DNA of 64,000 nucleotides from Candidatus Thiodiazotropha sp. 'RUGA'. GTDB taxonomy: Bacteria > Pseudomonadota > Gammaproteobacteria > Chromatiales > Chromatiaceae. Location of the stretch: assembly GCA_016842065.1 (NCBI GenBank), contig JAEPDS010000003.1:157372-221371 (forward strand). The letters are read 5' to 3'. This document shows, piece after piece, positions 7,327-16,900 of this stretch. Numbering within the stretch: position 1 is the first letter of the stretch; every line of letters begins with the position of its first letter. The notes under the pieces are model-generated. The model was given only the letters and a program-made list of their open reading frames with translations. It was not told the DNA's origin and ran no database searches. The translations under genes and the position numbers were made by a program.

Positions 7327-9711
7327 ATGATGTCAGAAGAAGAATATACCCAAGATGAGAACGTCGAAGTCATCAGTGGCAATACCCTGGCCCGACCCAA
7401 TGAGGTGCTACCGGGCCTGATTCACTTGCTGCCTGTTACCGCACGCCCCTTCTTTCCCGGGCAGGCGGTACCGCTTTTAATGGAGCAGGAGCATTGGGAC
7501 GCGACCATGGAAGAGGTCGCAAACTCCACGCATATGCTGCTTGGTGTTGTACTCTCTTCAGCGGATAGTGCTGAGTCTGCCGCTCCGCAAAGTTTCAAAC
7601 AGATTGGAACCGTCTGCCGGGTCCATCGCATCCAAAAATCAGAAGGCCGGCTGCAGGTTCTGGTCGAATGCCTGCAGCGCTTCCGAATCGAAAAGGTGGT
7701 GCATGGAGACGCTCCGTTCACGGCTAGCGTTGAATATCTTCCGGAACCCGCCAGCGACAGCAAAGAGATTAAACCCTATGCGGTGGCGATCATCAACACC
7801 ATCAAGGAGCTGCTGCCACTGAATCCTCTGTATGCCGAGGAGCTGCGCATGTTCCTCGACCGGTTTGGCCCGGATGATCCATCCCATCTGACCGATTTCG
7901 CTGCCAGTCTCACCACTTCGGACAAATTTCAACTGCAGGCGGTGCTGGAAACTGTCGAGCTGCTGCCGAGGATGGAGAAAGTACTTGAGCTGCTGCATCG
8001 TGAACTCGAGGTGGTCAAGGCACAGGCTTCAATCCGCAAGACCGTAGAAGAGCGGATGGAAAAGCAGCAACGGGATTTTCTGTTACGCGAGCAGCTGAAA
8101 GCGATCCAGCAGGAACTGGGTATCGAGAAAGATGACCGCACGGCAGAACTGGATAAATTCAAGGAGCGCCTGGAAAAACTCACACTCTCCGAGCAGGCTC
8201 AGGCGAGGGTGGATGAGGAGATGGGCAAACTGGCGGTGCTCGAACCGGGTTCACCCGAATATTCGGTCACCAGAAACTACCTGGATTGGATCACCCTGCT
8301 CCCCTGGGGCATCGATTCTGAAGACAAACTCGATCTTCAGTTTGCCCGCAAAACCCTGGATAAGGACCACTACGGACTTGAGGATGTGAAAGAGCGCATC
8401 CTGGAGTTTCTCGCGCTCGGTATCATGAAAGGTCAGATCGCCGGATCGATCATCCTGCTGGTAGGCCCTCCCGGCGTCGGTAAGACCTCCATCGGCCACT
8501 CCATCGCTGAAGCCCTGGGACGAAAATTCTATCGTTTCTCTGTCGGCGGAATTCGCGATGAAGCCGAGATCAAGGGCCATCGGCGCACCTACATTGGTGC
8601 GATGCCCGGGAAGTTTATCCAGGCGATGAAAGATGCCGGCACCGAAAACCCGGTGATCATGCTAGATGAGATCGATAAGATCGGCGCCTCCTACCATGGC
8701 GATCCCGCTTCAGCCCTGCTCGAGGTACTCGACCCGGAACAGAACAGTGACTTTCTCGATCACTATCTCGACCTGAGATTCGATCTGTCGAAAGTTCTGT
8801 TCCTCTGCACGGCCAATCAACTCGATACCATTCCTCGCCCGCTGCTCGACCGCATGGAGACAATCTCCCTGTCGGGCTATATCGCCAGTGAAAAGCTACA
8901 GATTGCACGTAAGTACCTGGTGCCGCGTCAACTTAAAAGAGCCGGCCTGAAGCGTCGAGATATTAAACTCAACAGTCCGGTACTGAAGGCCATCATCGAA
9001 GGTTACGCGCGGGATGCGGGTGTGCGCCGACTGGAGAAACAGATTGGCAAGATTGTACGCAAGGCGGTGGTGAAAATTCTTGAGGGGGCGAAAAAGCCCA
9101 TCGACATCACCCTCGAAAACCTCCAGGAGTATCTGGGTGGTCCACTGTTCAAAGATGAACGAAACCTGAGTGGCGCCGGCGTTGTGACCGGACTTGCCTG
9201 GACCGCCATGGGTGGTGCAACACTGAACATCGAGGCGGTCGCCACACACGAATTCAATCGGGGTTTCAAACTCACCGGACAGCTGGGCGACGTGATGCGC
9301 GAATCGGCTGAGATTGCTTATGGTTACATCGTCAGCCAAGCAGAAGCGTTCGAGGTGGATCAAAGCTTTTTTCAAAAAGCCTTTATCCATCTTCATGTAC
9401 CAGCTGGCGCCACGCCAAAGGATGGCCCCTCTGCCGGTATCACCATGGCTTCTGCACTCCTCTCACTGGCAAAAAACAGACCGGTGCGCAACATTGCCAT
9501 GACCGGCGAACTGACCCTCACCGGACAGGTCTTCCCGGTCGGTGGAATTCGTGAAAAGGTGATTGCCGCAAGGCGTACCGGGATCAGGGAGCTGATCCTG
9601 CCGGAGGATAATCGCAGCGACTACGAAGAGGTGCCGGACCACATCCGGAAAGGGCTCAAGGTCCACTTCGCTTCAGTATTTGAAGATGTGGTACCGCTGC
9701 TGTTTCGTTAA
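7327..9711 (+). CDS. lon: ATP-dependent protease Lon
   Basis: Cytoplasmic AAA+ serine protease that degrades misfolded and regulatory proteins. 794 residues, close to the usual Lon length. The N-terminal substrate-binding domain (about 25-215) is followed by a coiled coil. The ATPase domain has Walker A GPPGVGKTS near residue 380 and Walker B VIMLDEIDK near 445. The C-terminal protease domain has the catalytic Ser in PKDGPSAG (about residue 702) and Lys in REKVIAARRTGI (about 745). All catalytic elements are intact. AGAAGGT lies before two consecutive ATG codons; either could be used. It is not next to clpX or hupB, the common gammaproteobacterial neighbours, so it may be a second lon copy. 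That cannot be decided from this window. Confidence 0.95.
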   Translation: MMSEEEYTQDENVEVISGNTLARPNEVLPGLIHLLPVTARPFFPGQAVPLLMEQEHWDATMEEVANSTHMLLGVVLSSADSAESAAPQSFKQIGTVCRVHRIQKSEGRLQVLVECLQRFRIEKVVHGDAPFTASVEYLPEPASDSKEIKPYAVAIINTIKELLPLNPLYAEELRMFLDRFGPDDPSHLTDFAASLTTSDKFQLQAVLETVELLPRMEKVLELLHRELEVVKAQASIRKTVEERMEKQQRDFLLREQLKAIQQELGIEKDDRTAELDKFKERLEKLTLSEQAQARVDEEMGKLAVLEPGSPEYSVTRNYLDWITLLPWGIDSEDKLDLQFARKTLDKDHYGLEDVKERILEFLALGIMKGQIAGSIILLVGPPGVGKTSIGHSIAEALGRKFYRFSVGGIRDEAEIKGHRRTYIGAMPGKFIQAMKDAGTENPVIMLDEIDKIGASYHGDPASALLEVLDPEQNSDFLDHYLDLRFDLSKVLFLCTANQLDTIPRPLLDRMETISLSGYIASEKLQIARKYLVPRQLKRAGLKRRDIKLNSPVLKAIIEGYARDAGVRRLEKQIGKIVRKAVVKILEGAKKPIDITLENLQEYLGGPLFKDERNLSGAGVVTGLAWTAMGGATLNIEAVATHEFNRGFKLTGQLGDVMRESAEIAYGYIVSQAEAFEVDQSFFQKAFIHLHVPAGATPKDGPSAGITMASALLSLAKNRPVRNIAMTGELTLTGQVFPVGGIREKVIAARRTGIRELILPEDNRSDYEEVPDHIRKGLKVHFASVFEDVVPLLFR

Positions 9712-9754
9712 ACAACGATCGGCATCAGCCTTCCGCTGCCCGAACAGCCAAGGC

Positions 9755-10009
9755 TCAAGGCAGCAGACTGCGGCAATCCGCTTCACTGCAAAACGATTCG
9801 ATACGGGGAATCTTAACCCAGCTTTTCAATCGGCAGGCGAGGCAGCGCCCCAGCTCATTGATCAGACTGACCATCACCCCGGTCGCAATCAGAGACCAGA
9901 ATACGGTATCGATCCAGGCATAGTGAACCAGGCCTTCGAAGCCATAGACCATAAATGAGAACAGGCCGAACAGCATGGCCATAATCAATCCAACGAATAT
10001 CGGTAACAT
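9755..10009 (-). CDS. Small two-helix membrane protein
   Basis: 84 residues. Start supported by AAGGAG six bases upstream of ATG 10009. Two predicted transmembrane segments (about 4-24 and 34-52) are followed by a cationic, cysteine-containing tail (RCLACRLKSW, then FCSEADC). No family recognised. It converges on lon with a 43-bp gap. The upstream DNA is very AT-rich (around 10025-10065), consistent with its own promoter. Confidence 0.6.
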   Translation of the reverse strand: MLPIFVGLIMAMLFGLFSFMVYGFEGLVHYAWIDTVFWSLIATGVMVSLINELGRCLACRLKSWVKIPRIESFCSEADCRSLLP

Positions 10010-10557
10010 GACTGACTCCTTGTTTGCTTAATATAAGTATATAAGAATTTACTTAAATATACACCTTTTATGATTCCCAACTCTCATACAAGTTCACAGA
10101 ATTAGGACGTTTCTGAGGAACTCGGTCACTTGTTGCCCTCACCCCGACAAGCAAAAGAGTAACTAAATAGCAAATTGCTATTTCAGGCCATAGACCGGAC
10201 GACCCAATCAGCAGATGTAGTGGATTGGGCAGGATCATCCGCGTGCCACGATGGCTCAGAAATGGTTAATTCCAACCGGCTAAAACCATCGATGTGAATG
10301 ACCTCCAAGCACTAGCCTCGTTACCAAGCTCAGCAACGCTCTCACGCAGTTTTTAAAAACAGAAGTACTGATGACTCATACTGCATCGCCGCCAGTGCAC
10401 GCCCAAGCAACAGGCTGCTGACCGGATCCATCCTGTGAATCGTTAATAGCAGAGCTGTGCAATATTCCCTATCCCATCTTCGTCTCCGCTTATAGATTGG
10501 CTCAACAGTTAACCCGATTGGATTACCTCTACAGTTGAAAACTTCATGGAGATGACT
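10010..10557. other. Intergenic region, about 550 bp
   Basis: Divergent spacer between the small membrane protein (minus) and the Hcp-like gene (plus). An AT-rich tract with repeated TATAAG-like words occurs at 10029-10065 and could serve the minus-strand gene. I see no further ORF, RNA gene or repeat in it. Confidence 0.5.
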
Positions 10558-11055
10558 ATGAACAAGGCCAAGCTTACTCTCATCAATTTACTGTTTATCG
10601 CTTTTTTACTTCCGCTTTCGGCTCAGGCACAAAACGGATCGATTGATATCACGATTGAATATGCCGACGGCACCATTCAACATTCGTCAATCGAGGGATT
10701 CAGCATCGGCCTTGAGGGAGAGGAACCTACAGCCGCCCTGCTGTTACCCGCCGTACAGGCTGCCAGAGAGGCCGCCCGCAGGATGGAGAAGAGTGTCTCG
10801 AAAGCTGAGCTGATACCGAATATTCTGATCCAGACAAATAGCGAAAACACCTACTACAAATGGAAACTGACCAACGTCATGATCAAAAGCTACTCAATGC
10901 ACGGCAGCAGCAGTGGCAACCCGGTTCCCACAGAGACCCTGACCCTGAACTATGAGAGAGTGGAGTACTCCTTCAACGGTATCTCTAGCGCGTTCGATTG
11001 CACTACAAACAGCTGTAAGCTCGAGAGCGAGTCCTACGATAGAACGGGCTATTGA
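10558..11055 (+). CDS. Secreted Hcp-like (type VI effector family) protein
   Basis: Start chosen at the third in-frame ATG (10558) because GGAG lies six bases before it. About 165 residues with a clear Sec signal peptide ending in AQA. The C-terminal half (KWKLTNVMIKSYSMHGSSSG, then ETLTLNYERVEYSF) matches the pattern of Hcp1-like beta-barrel proteins. A signal peptide is not expected for a true T6SS tube protein, and there are no T6SS genes nearby. The middle contains LLLPAVQAAREAARRM, a phrase characteristic of DUF1559 secreted proteins of planctomycetes. The function is unknown; secreted Hcp-like proteins occur widely without a T6SS. Confidence 0.6.
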   Translation: MNKAKLTLINLLFIAFLLPLSAQAQNGSIDITIEYADGTIQHSSIEGFSIGLEGEEPTAALLLPAVQAAREAARRMEKSVSKAELIPNILIQTNSENTYYKWKLTNVMIKSYSMHGSSSGNPVPTETLTLNYERVEYSFNGISSAFDCTTNSCKLESESYDRTGY

Positions 11056-11205
11056 TCTGCCGATCCGTTTTTATATTCATCCATGACGATTTGCATCGCT
11101 AATCCTCGTGGCCGGATCATACTCAACCGTTCGTTTGACTCCATCGGTTCGCGGTGATCCAGCCTGCTACAGCCGGGAGTGCGTCCAGACGATAAAACGC
11201 CAGCT

Positions 11206-11219
11206 TTGATGTACATCAA
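11206..11219. promoter_or_regulatory. FNR/DNR-type operator upstream of nnrS
   Basis: TTGATGTACATCAA is a perfect 14-bp palindrome and a full match to the CRP/FNR-family consensus TTGAT-N4-ATCAA. It lies 59 bp before the proposed TTG start of nnrS, a distance compatible with activation at about -41. NnrS genes are known members of NO- and oxygen-responsive FNR/NnrR/DNR regulons. Confidence 0.8.
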
Positions 11220-11277
11220 GGCCGGCCAATGAGAGCAGCTCTAGGGTGATCCTCTCGACCCTTTTGAGGTGACAACC

Positions 11278-12474
11278 TTGAGCATCATTCCATTGGGTGA
11301 CTCTCACACCCCCGACACTCCAGCCAAGGGTTTTGCCCTGTTTGAACTTGGATTCCGTCCGTTTTTCCTCTTGGCAGCACTCTCCGGACTTAGCCTGATG
11401 CTGCTCTGGCTCTGGTTCTGGCTCAGTACGACACAATTCAGCCACTACTCGATGATCGGCTGGCACAGCCATGAGATGCTGTTCGGATTCAGTCTGGCGA
11501 TCATCGCCGGGTTCCTGCTCACCGCCGTACGAAACTGGACCGGACTCGATACACCGACCGGCAGGCCTCTGGCCCTGTTGGCCGGGCTGTGGATTGCCGG
11601 CCGTTTATTGCCACTCATGCCGAGCAGTCTGGTCGGGCTGTTTGTACTGATCGATCTGCTTTTCCTACCCGCCCTGATTGCGGCACTTAGCCGACCACTG
11701 GTGAAAGCTGAGAATCGCATCAACCGACTCTTTATCCCCCTGTTGGCCATGATGGCCATCGCCAACCTGCTCTACCACCTTGGGGCACTGGACCTGCTGG
11801 ACACAAGCCGAAACGGCATCTCACTGATGACCAACTCAATCCTGCTCCTGTTGATATTCGTCGGCGGCCGGGTACTCCCCTTTTTCACCGAAAAGGCGGT
11901 TGCAGACGCTACTCCCCGTTTCAGCAAACAGCGGGAGCAGGCTGTCTACGCCCTGTTCCTTCTCTGGGCGTTGAGTGACCTGCTGCTGCCGAACAGCTGG
12001 CCAGCGATGCTGTTAGCGCTCGGGGTTGCCATCACTCAGGCCTGGCGCCTCTATGACTGGCACCACCCCCAAGTATGGAAAAAACCCATTTTATGGATCC
12101 TCTACACCGGGCTGGCCTGGCTGGTGATCGGCTTTCTGTTGAAAGCCATGGTTCAGATCGAACTCTTTGCGGACAACCTGGCCACCCATACACTCACAGC
12201 CGGAGCCATCGGCGTCACCACCCTGGGCATGATGGCCAGAGTGGCTCTGGGTCATACCGGCCGGGAGATCGATGCCAATCGAACGATGGTCCTGGCATTC
12301 ATCCTGATCAACATCGCCGTCGTGATCCGGGTATTCGTTCCGCTCACCGGACTGCTCAGCTATCAGACCTGTATAACCCTCTCAGCAGTTGCCTGGTCGA
12401 CCTGCTATCTGCTGTTCACGATGATCTATCTACCGATACTGATCCGCCCCCGTATCGACGGTCGACCAGGATAG
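11278..12474 (+). CDS. nnrS: NnrS family haem-copper membrane protein
   Basis: Polytopic inner-membrane protein (about 398 residues, around 12 hydrophobic segments) of the NnrS family, implicated in protection against nitrosative stress and in nitric oxide metabolism. Family signatures are FELGFRPFF near the N-terminus, HSHEMLFGF with histidines proposed as metal or haem ligands, and MMARVALGHTGR near the C-terminus. TTG 11278 is preferred as start because GAGGTGA sits five bases upstream; the GTG at 11269 would place that site inside the gene. A perfect FNR-type box lies upstream, suggesting induction under low oxygen or NO. Confidence 0.9.
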   Translation: MSIIPLGDSHTPDTPAKGFALFELGFRPFFLLAALSGLSLMLLWLWFWLSTTQFSHYSMIGWHSHEMLFGFSLAIIAGFLLTAVRNWTGLDTPTGRPLALLAGLWIAGRLLPLMPSSLVGLFVLIDLLFLPALIAALSRPLVKAENRINRLFIPLLAMMAIANLLYHLGALDLLDTSRNGISLMTNSILLLLIFVGGRVLPFFTEKAVADATPRFSKQREQAVYALFLLWALSDLLLPNSWPAMLLALGVAITQAWRLYDWHHPQVWKKPILWILYTGLAWLVIGFLLKAMVQIELFADNLATHTLTAGAIGVTTLGMMARVALGHTGREIDANRTMVLAFILINIAVVIRVFVPLTGLLSYQTCITLSAVAWSTCYLLFTMIYLPILIRPRIDGRPG

Positions 12475-12535
12475 CTCAAAACACCTCTCATAGAGCTTGG
12501 CTATAGAAATTAAACACTCGATAGAGAAATAGTCT

Positions 12536-12564
12536 TTGATTATTTTAGTAATTACTAATATTCT
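12536..12564 (+). promoter_or_regulatory. Predicted promoter of the sulfur globule gene with operator in the spacer
   Basis: TTGATT (12536-12541), a 17-bp spacer and TATTCT (12559-12564). The spacer contains the perfect 14-bp palindrome TTAGTAATTACTAA (12545-12558), well placed to bind a dimeric repressor or activator. Predicted by eye. Confidence 0.55.
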
Positions 12565-12632
12565 TTCGCTCCATGAGTAACGCAGTACTTACTTGTACAT
12601 TTTCTAACACTTAAAAATTTGAGGAACATCTC

Positions 12633-12965
12633 ATGTCCAAAATCGTAAAAATCGCAGCCGCTGCTGCTCTGATCGCCGCTTCTGCTTCTGCTTCTGCATG
12701 GTGGGGCAACCCTTGGAACAACGGCTGGGGCAACGGCAATGACTTCATGGGCGACGGCTTCGGCGACGGTGACTTCTCTTTCAACATGAGCGGTAATGCT
12801 CGTGGCGCCGGCAACGGTTATGGTCGTGGTTACAACAACTACTACAACCGTCCTTACTACGGTTATGCTCCTTATGGCGCTCCTTATGGTGCTCCTTACG
12901 GCGCTCCAGTAGCTCCTTATGGCGCTCCTGCTGCTCCTCAGGCTCAGGCTCCTGCTGCCAAGTAA
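12633..12965 (+). CDS. Sulfur globule envelope protein
   Basis: Structural protein expected to coat periplasmic elemental sulfur globules. 110 residues. A Sec signal peptide ends in ASASA (about residue 22), exporting it to the periplasm. The mature part is rich in Gly, Asn, Tyr and aromatic residues ([13 protein letters not shown]), followed by [19 protein letters not shown], strongly reminiscent of Chromatium/Allochromatium SgpA/SgpB. The C-terminus has about five YGAP units, then Ala/Pro/Gln. GAGG precedes the ATG by eight bases. A 9-bp hairpin and a strong terminator follow, fitting a short, abundant, monocistronic mRNA. Direct support for periplasmic sulfur storage in this organism. Confidence 0.9.
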   Translation: MSKIVKIAAAAALIAASASASAWWGNPWNNGWGNGNDFMGDGFGDGDFSFNMSGNARGAGNGYGRGYNNYYNRPYYGYAPYGAPYGAPYGAPVAPYGAPAAPQAQAPAAK

Positions 12966-12985
12966 TCATCTTTGATGATGCTTGG

Positions 12986-13005
12986 AAACTTGCCCAGGCA
13001 AGTTT
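12986..13005 (+). promoter_or_regulatory. Hairpin in the 3' UTR of the sulfur globule mRNA
   Basis: AAACTTGCC / GGCAAGTTT, 9-bp perfect stem with a 2-base loop, 20 bases after the stop codon and before the terminator. No T-run, so it is more likely an mRNA-stabilising structure than a terminator. Confidence 0.5.
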
Positions 13006-13011
13006 CAGCCT

Positions 13012-13043
13012 AAAAAAGGCGGGCCATGTGCCCGCCTTTTTTT
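13012..13043. terminator. Bidirectional Rho-independent terminator
   Basis: GGCGGGC / GCCCGCC stem with loop CATGT, flanked by six As and seven Ts. Serves the sulfur globule gene (plus) and the TauE/SafE gene (minus). Confidence 0.9.
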
Positions 13044-13057
13044 ATCCTTCAAGCGGA

Positions 13058-13804
13058 TCAGAAGAACAGCAGCTTGATGATAAAAGCCGACAACGCCAGG
13101 TAGAGCACCCGTCGAATCAACCCCTCCCCATGAGTGATCGTGGTATGAGCGCCCAACCAACCACCGATTGAATTGCCAACAGCCAGGCTGATTCCAATCC
13201 ACCACATCAGCTCCAGATTGGCAGCAAAAATCCCCAGGGCAACAACGGTGTAGACCAGCACAATCAGGACCTTGTGCATATTCACCCGAACCAGATCGAG
13301 CCCCAGTACCCTGTGCAGTATCGGCATCAGGATGAAACCGACGCCGATCTGAATGAAGCCTCCCCAAAAACCGGCCCCAACCATCAACAGATGCCCGGCG
13401 AGCAGATTCTTAGCCTTACGCTCGCCGCCGGTTGGCTTGATTTTATCGTGACCGGTTGCCATCAATATCATGACACCCACCATCACCAGTGCCAGAACCC
13501 GGTCGAACCAGACGCCGTCGAGTTTCACACCAACCGATGCGCCGCCGATCGCCCCCAGGGAAGCCGCCGCCGCAAGACTGAAACCGAGCTTGAAGTCGGA
13601 GTAGCCGCGACGCCTGAAGGCAGTCACTGCGGTGATGTTCTGGGCCAGTATGGCAATCCGGTTGGTGCCGTTCGCCACTGGGCCCGGAATGCCCATGAAC
13701 AGCATCACCGGTATGGTCAGTAGCGAGCCGCCTCCAGCCATCACATTCAGCCAGCCGGCAGCAACACCGACCAAGGCAAGCAGCAGAACCTGCCAGATTT
13801 CCAC
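13058..13804 (-). CDS. TauE/SafE family permease (probable sulfite/sulfonate or anion exporter)
   Basis: 248 residues, about eight transmembrane segments in two repeats. N-terminal GWLNVMAGGGSLLTIPVM and NGTNRIAILAQN are classic TauE/SafE (DUF81) signatures. The second repeat has GAGFWGGFIQIGVGFILMP. Start is GTG 13804 with AAGGGGTGA just upstream. Members export sulfite, sulfoacetate or other anions; substrate cannot be read from sequence. Convergent neighbour of the sulfur globule gene, which makes a role in sulfur oxidation (removing sulfite) plausible but inferred. Confidence 0.85.
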   Translation of the reverse strand: MEIWQVLLLALVGVAAGWLNVMAGGGSLLTIPVMLFMGIPGPVANGTNRIAILAQNITAVTAFRRRGYSDFKLGFSLAAAASLGAIGGASVGVKLDGVWFDRVLALVMVGVMILMATGHDKIKPTGGERKAKNLLAGHLLMVGAGFWGGFIQIGVGFILMPILHRVLGLDLVRVNMHKVLIVLVYTVVALGIFAANLELMWWIGISLAVGNSIGGWLGAHTTITHGEGLIRRVLYLALSAFIIKLLFF

Positions 13805-13852
13805 AACATCACCCCTTCGTCTCTTTTTGATTCAGAGTTCAGACTAACAGAC

Positions 13853-13866
13853 TTGATCCAGATCAG
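13853..13866. promoter_or_regulatory. FNR-like site (one mismatch) between TauE and the large sensor gene
   Basis: TTGATCCAGATCAG matches TTGAT-N4-ATCAA in 9 of 10 conserved positions. It lies 49 bp upstream of the TauE/SafE GTG start and about 120 bp upstream of the sensor gene, so it could act on either. Confidence 0.4.
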
Positions 13867-13983
13867 TGTATAGGTTGTTAAAAAAGCCCCGCTTCGGCCG
13901 ACAAATGTTTAAATAGCTTGCTCCATTGCAAATACTTACAGAGGTCCGGTCAGCCATACGCGCCCTCTGCAAGCAGCAGGAAA

Positions 13984-16900
13984 ATGAATAACAAACAGAC
14001 CTCAATCTTTGCAGTTCTATTTGTTCTTGCTCTCTCCATCTCATCTGATCAGAGCGCTTGGAGAGTGCAGGCCGAAAATCAGCTTGCAGAGCCGCAGGCA
14101 ACCCATCTGCTGGCTGCGATGCCCCGCGACTTCCCTCCCCAATACGCCGTTGATGAGAATGGCAGACCTTATGGATTTGCCATCGATGTAATGAACGCAT
14201 TGGCCGAACAGGCCGGATTAACCGTTGAGTACCAGATTCATGAGAACTGGCAGGATGTACTCAATGCCATAAGAACCGGCCAGGCCGACCTGATACCGAA
14301 TGTAGGGATAACCGCCGACCGACAGAAATATGCCGATTTTACCGCACCGGTGGAGACCTTTTCCGTATCACTTTTTGTCCGGCATGAAACTGAATCGATC
14401 CAATCAGTTGAGGATCTGGCCGGTTACCAGGTCGGCGTGATAAAAGGTAATGTAGCCATCAAGCTGCTTGCTGACAAAAATCTCAAACTCAAACATTTCG
14501 ATCAGTTATCCGATGCCCTGATTGCACTGCTGAGCGGTCAGATCGATGCCTTCGCCTATCCCGACCCGGTCGTCTGGCGCTACACGCAACAGCTTGGCCT
14601 GGATGACCATATCCGCAAAATAGACCCTTCACTGATAGAGATTAAACGCGCCATTGCCGTACGCAAAGGTGAGCCTTTACTGGTAAAACAACTGAACCAG
14701 GCAGTCAAACAGCTCACCCCAAGCAAGCGGTTTAAAGCAATCTACTCTCGCTGGTACGCCACGCCAACCCCATACTGGAACACCCAGAGAACGCTGCTCG
14801 CAATGTCGCTGTTGTTGATGCTGGTCGCCACCGGACTACTGATCTGGCGCTTCCGCAGTTTGCAGAAGCTCAACCAACAACTGATATCTGAAACTGAGAT
14901 GCGCCGCGATGCGGAGACTCAACTGCAGCAACTCAACGCCGACCTCAAGGAGACCGTACGCCAACAGACGGAGGGCCTGGCCGAGGCGCAACGCATGGGC
15001 AAGATGGGCAGTTGGGTGTTGAACCTGCAACTGGACTCCCTGGAATGGTCTGATGAGACTTACCGCATCTTCGAGGTTGATCCTGAACGCGCCGAAGCTA
15101 CCTATGAAATCTTTCTCGAAACGGTTCACCCAGACGACAGGGAAAGGGTAAACAATGCCTATCTTGCTTCCCTGGAAGCGCAGCAGGACTATGAGATGGA
15201 ACATCGACTGCTGTTTGCAGACGGCCGAATCAAATGGGTGAAAGAGCAGTGTGAAACCCGATTTGACAATCATGGGCTACCGATCATCTCCCGTGGAACG
15301 GTCCAGGATATTACCGAACGCAAAGCGGCCGAACGTCAACTCGCCCTGACCCAGCATGCCCTGGACCATATCTCAGAAGCGGCCTATCTGATCATGCCCG
15401 ATGGCCACTTCCGATACGTCAACCCGGCAGCCTGTGAAACACTGGGCTACACAAAAGAGGAGCTGTTGAAAAAATCGGTGATGGAGATCGATCCATCCTA
15501 CTCACACGATCCGTTTCTGGAGTCCTATAGAAAACTTGCAGAGGCAGGATCACTACGCTTCGAAACCACCCACCAGCATCGTGACGGCCACACGATTCCG
15601 GTGGAGATCGTCGCCAACCACATCCAGTTCGAGGAAGAAGAGTTCTCCTTTGCCATCGCCCGTGACATCAGCGAAATCAAATCGGCGCAGCTGGAGATCG
15701 AGCGTCAACACACCCTGTTGCAGCAGGTCATCGATGGGGTCAGCGATCCGATTCTGATGATCGATGCTAATTATACGGTTCAATTGATGAACCACGCCGC
15801 GCGGGCAGCAGCACCAGCCAAAGCACTGGCATCTGCTCAACCGAAATGTTACGCCATCTCACACCACATCGACCACCCCTGCCAGGGTGAGGATCACCCA
15901 TGCCCTTTAAATCAGGTCATGCAGAGCAAACAAACTGTGAAAGTGGTTCACAAACACCCGGGACAGGATGGCGCGACACGTACCTTTGAGCTGTTGGCTA
16001 ATCCCCTGTTCGACGAGCATGGTGATATCACCGGCATCATCGAATCGGGCAGGGATATCACCGACTACCTGAGTGTTGTCGAACAGCTCAGAAAAAACCA
16101 GCACCGTCTCGACCACATCGCCCACCATGACCCGCTGACCGGTATGCCCAATCGATTGCTATTTGTGGATCGATTGCAGCAGGCAGTCTTCAAGGCCAAG
16201 CGCAGCAACAGTATGGTCGCTCTGCTGTTCATCGATCTGGACCGCTTCAAACAGATCAATGACAGCTTTGGCCACCCCACCGGGGATCAGATCCTGAAAG
16301 AGGCGGCAATCCGCCTCAAGACCATGATCCGGGAAGTCGACACCATCGCCCGGGTCGGTGGCGATGAGTTCACCGTAATCCTCGATCAGATCGATCATAC
16401 TCAGGATATTGTAAAGATTGCTGAGAAGCTGCTTGGTGCCTTCACCCAGGGTTTCAAGATCCTGGATAAGGAGCTGTTTCTCTCCAGCAGTATCGGCATC
16501 AGCATCTACCCACAGGACAGTGACGATCCGAACACCCTGATACGCAACGCGGATTCCGCCATGTACAAGGCCAAGGAGCTGGGTAGAAACGCCTACAGTT
16601 TCTACACCGCTGAAATGACCTCACTGGCGCTTGAAAGATTGATGATGGAGAACAGTCTGCGTAAAGCCCTGAGCATGAAAGAGCTGGTTCTCCACTACCA
16701 GCCACAGATCGATATCCGCACTGGCCGGATCATCGGTGTCGAAGCACTGGTGCGTTGGCAACACCCGGAACTGGGATTGTTACCACCGGCCAAGTTCATC
16801 CCGCTTGCGGAAGATTCGGGTCTGATCCGCCCGATTGGCGAATGGATACTTCGCCAGGCCTGCCTGCAAGCGAGCAAGTGGCGCGACCAGGGTTTCAGTC

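Noticed and set aside
12850..12945. Short tandem repeat in the sulfur globule gene as a non-coding element
   Set aside because: It is the in-frame coding of YGAP units in a real protein.
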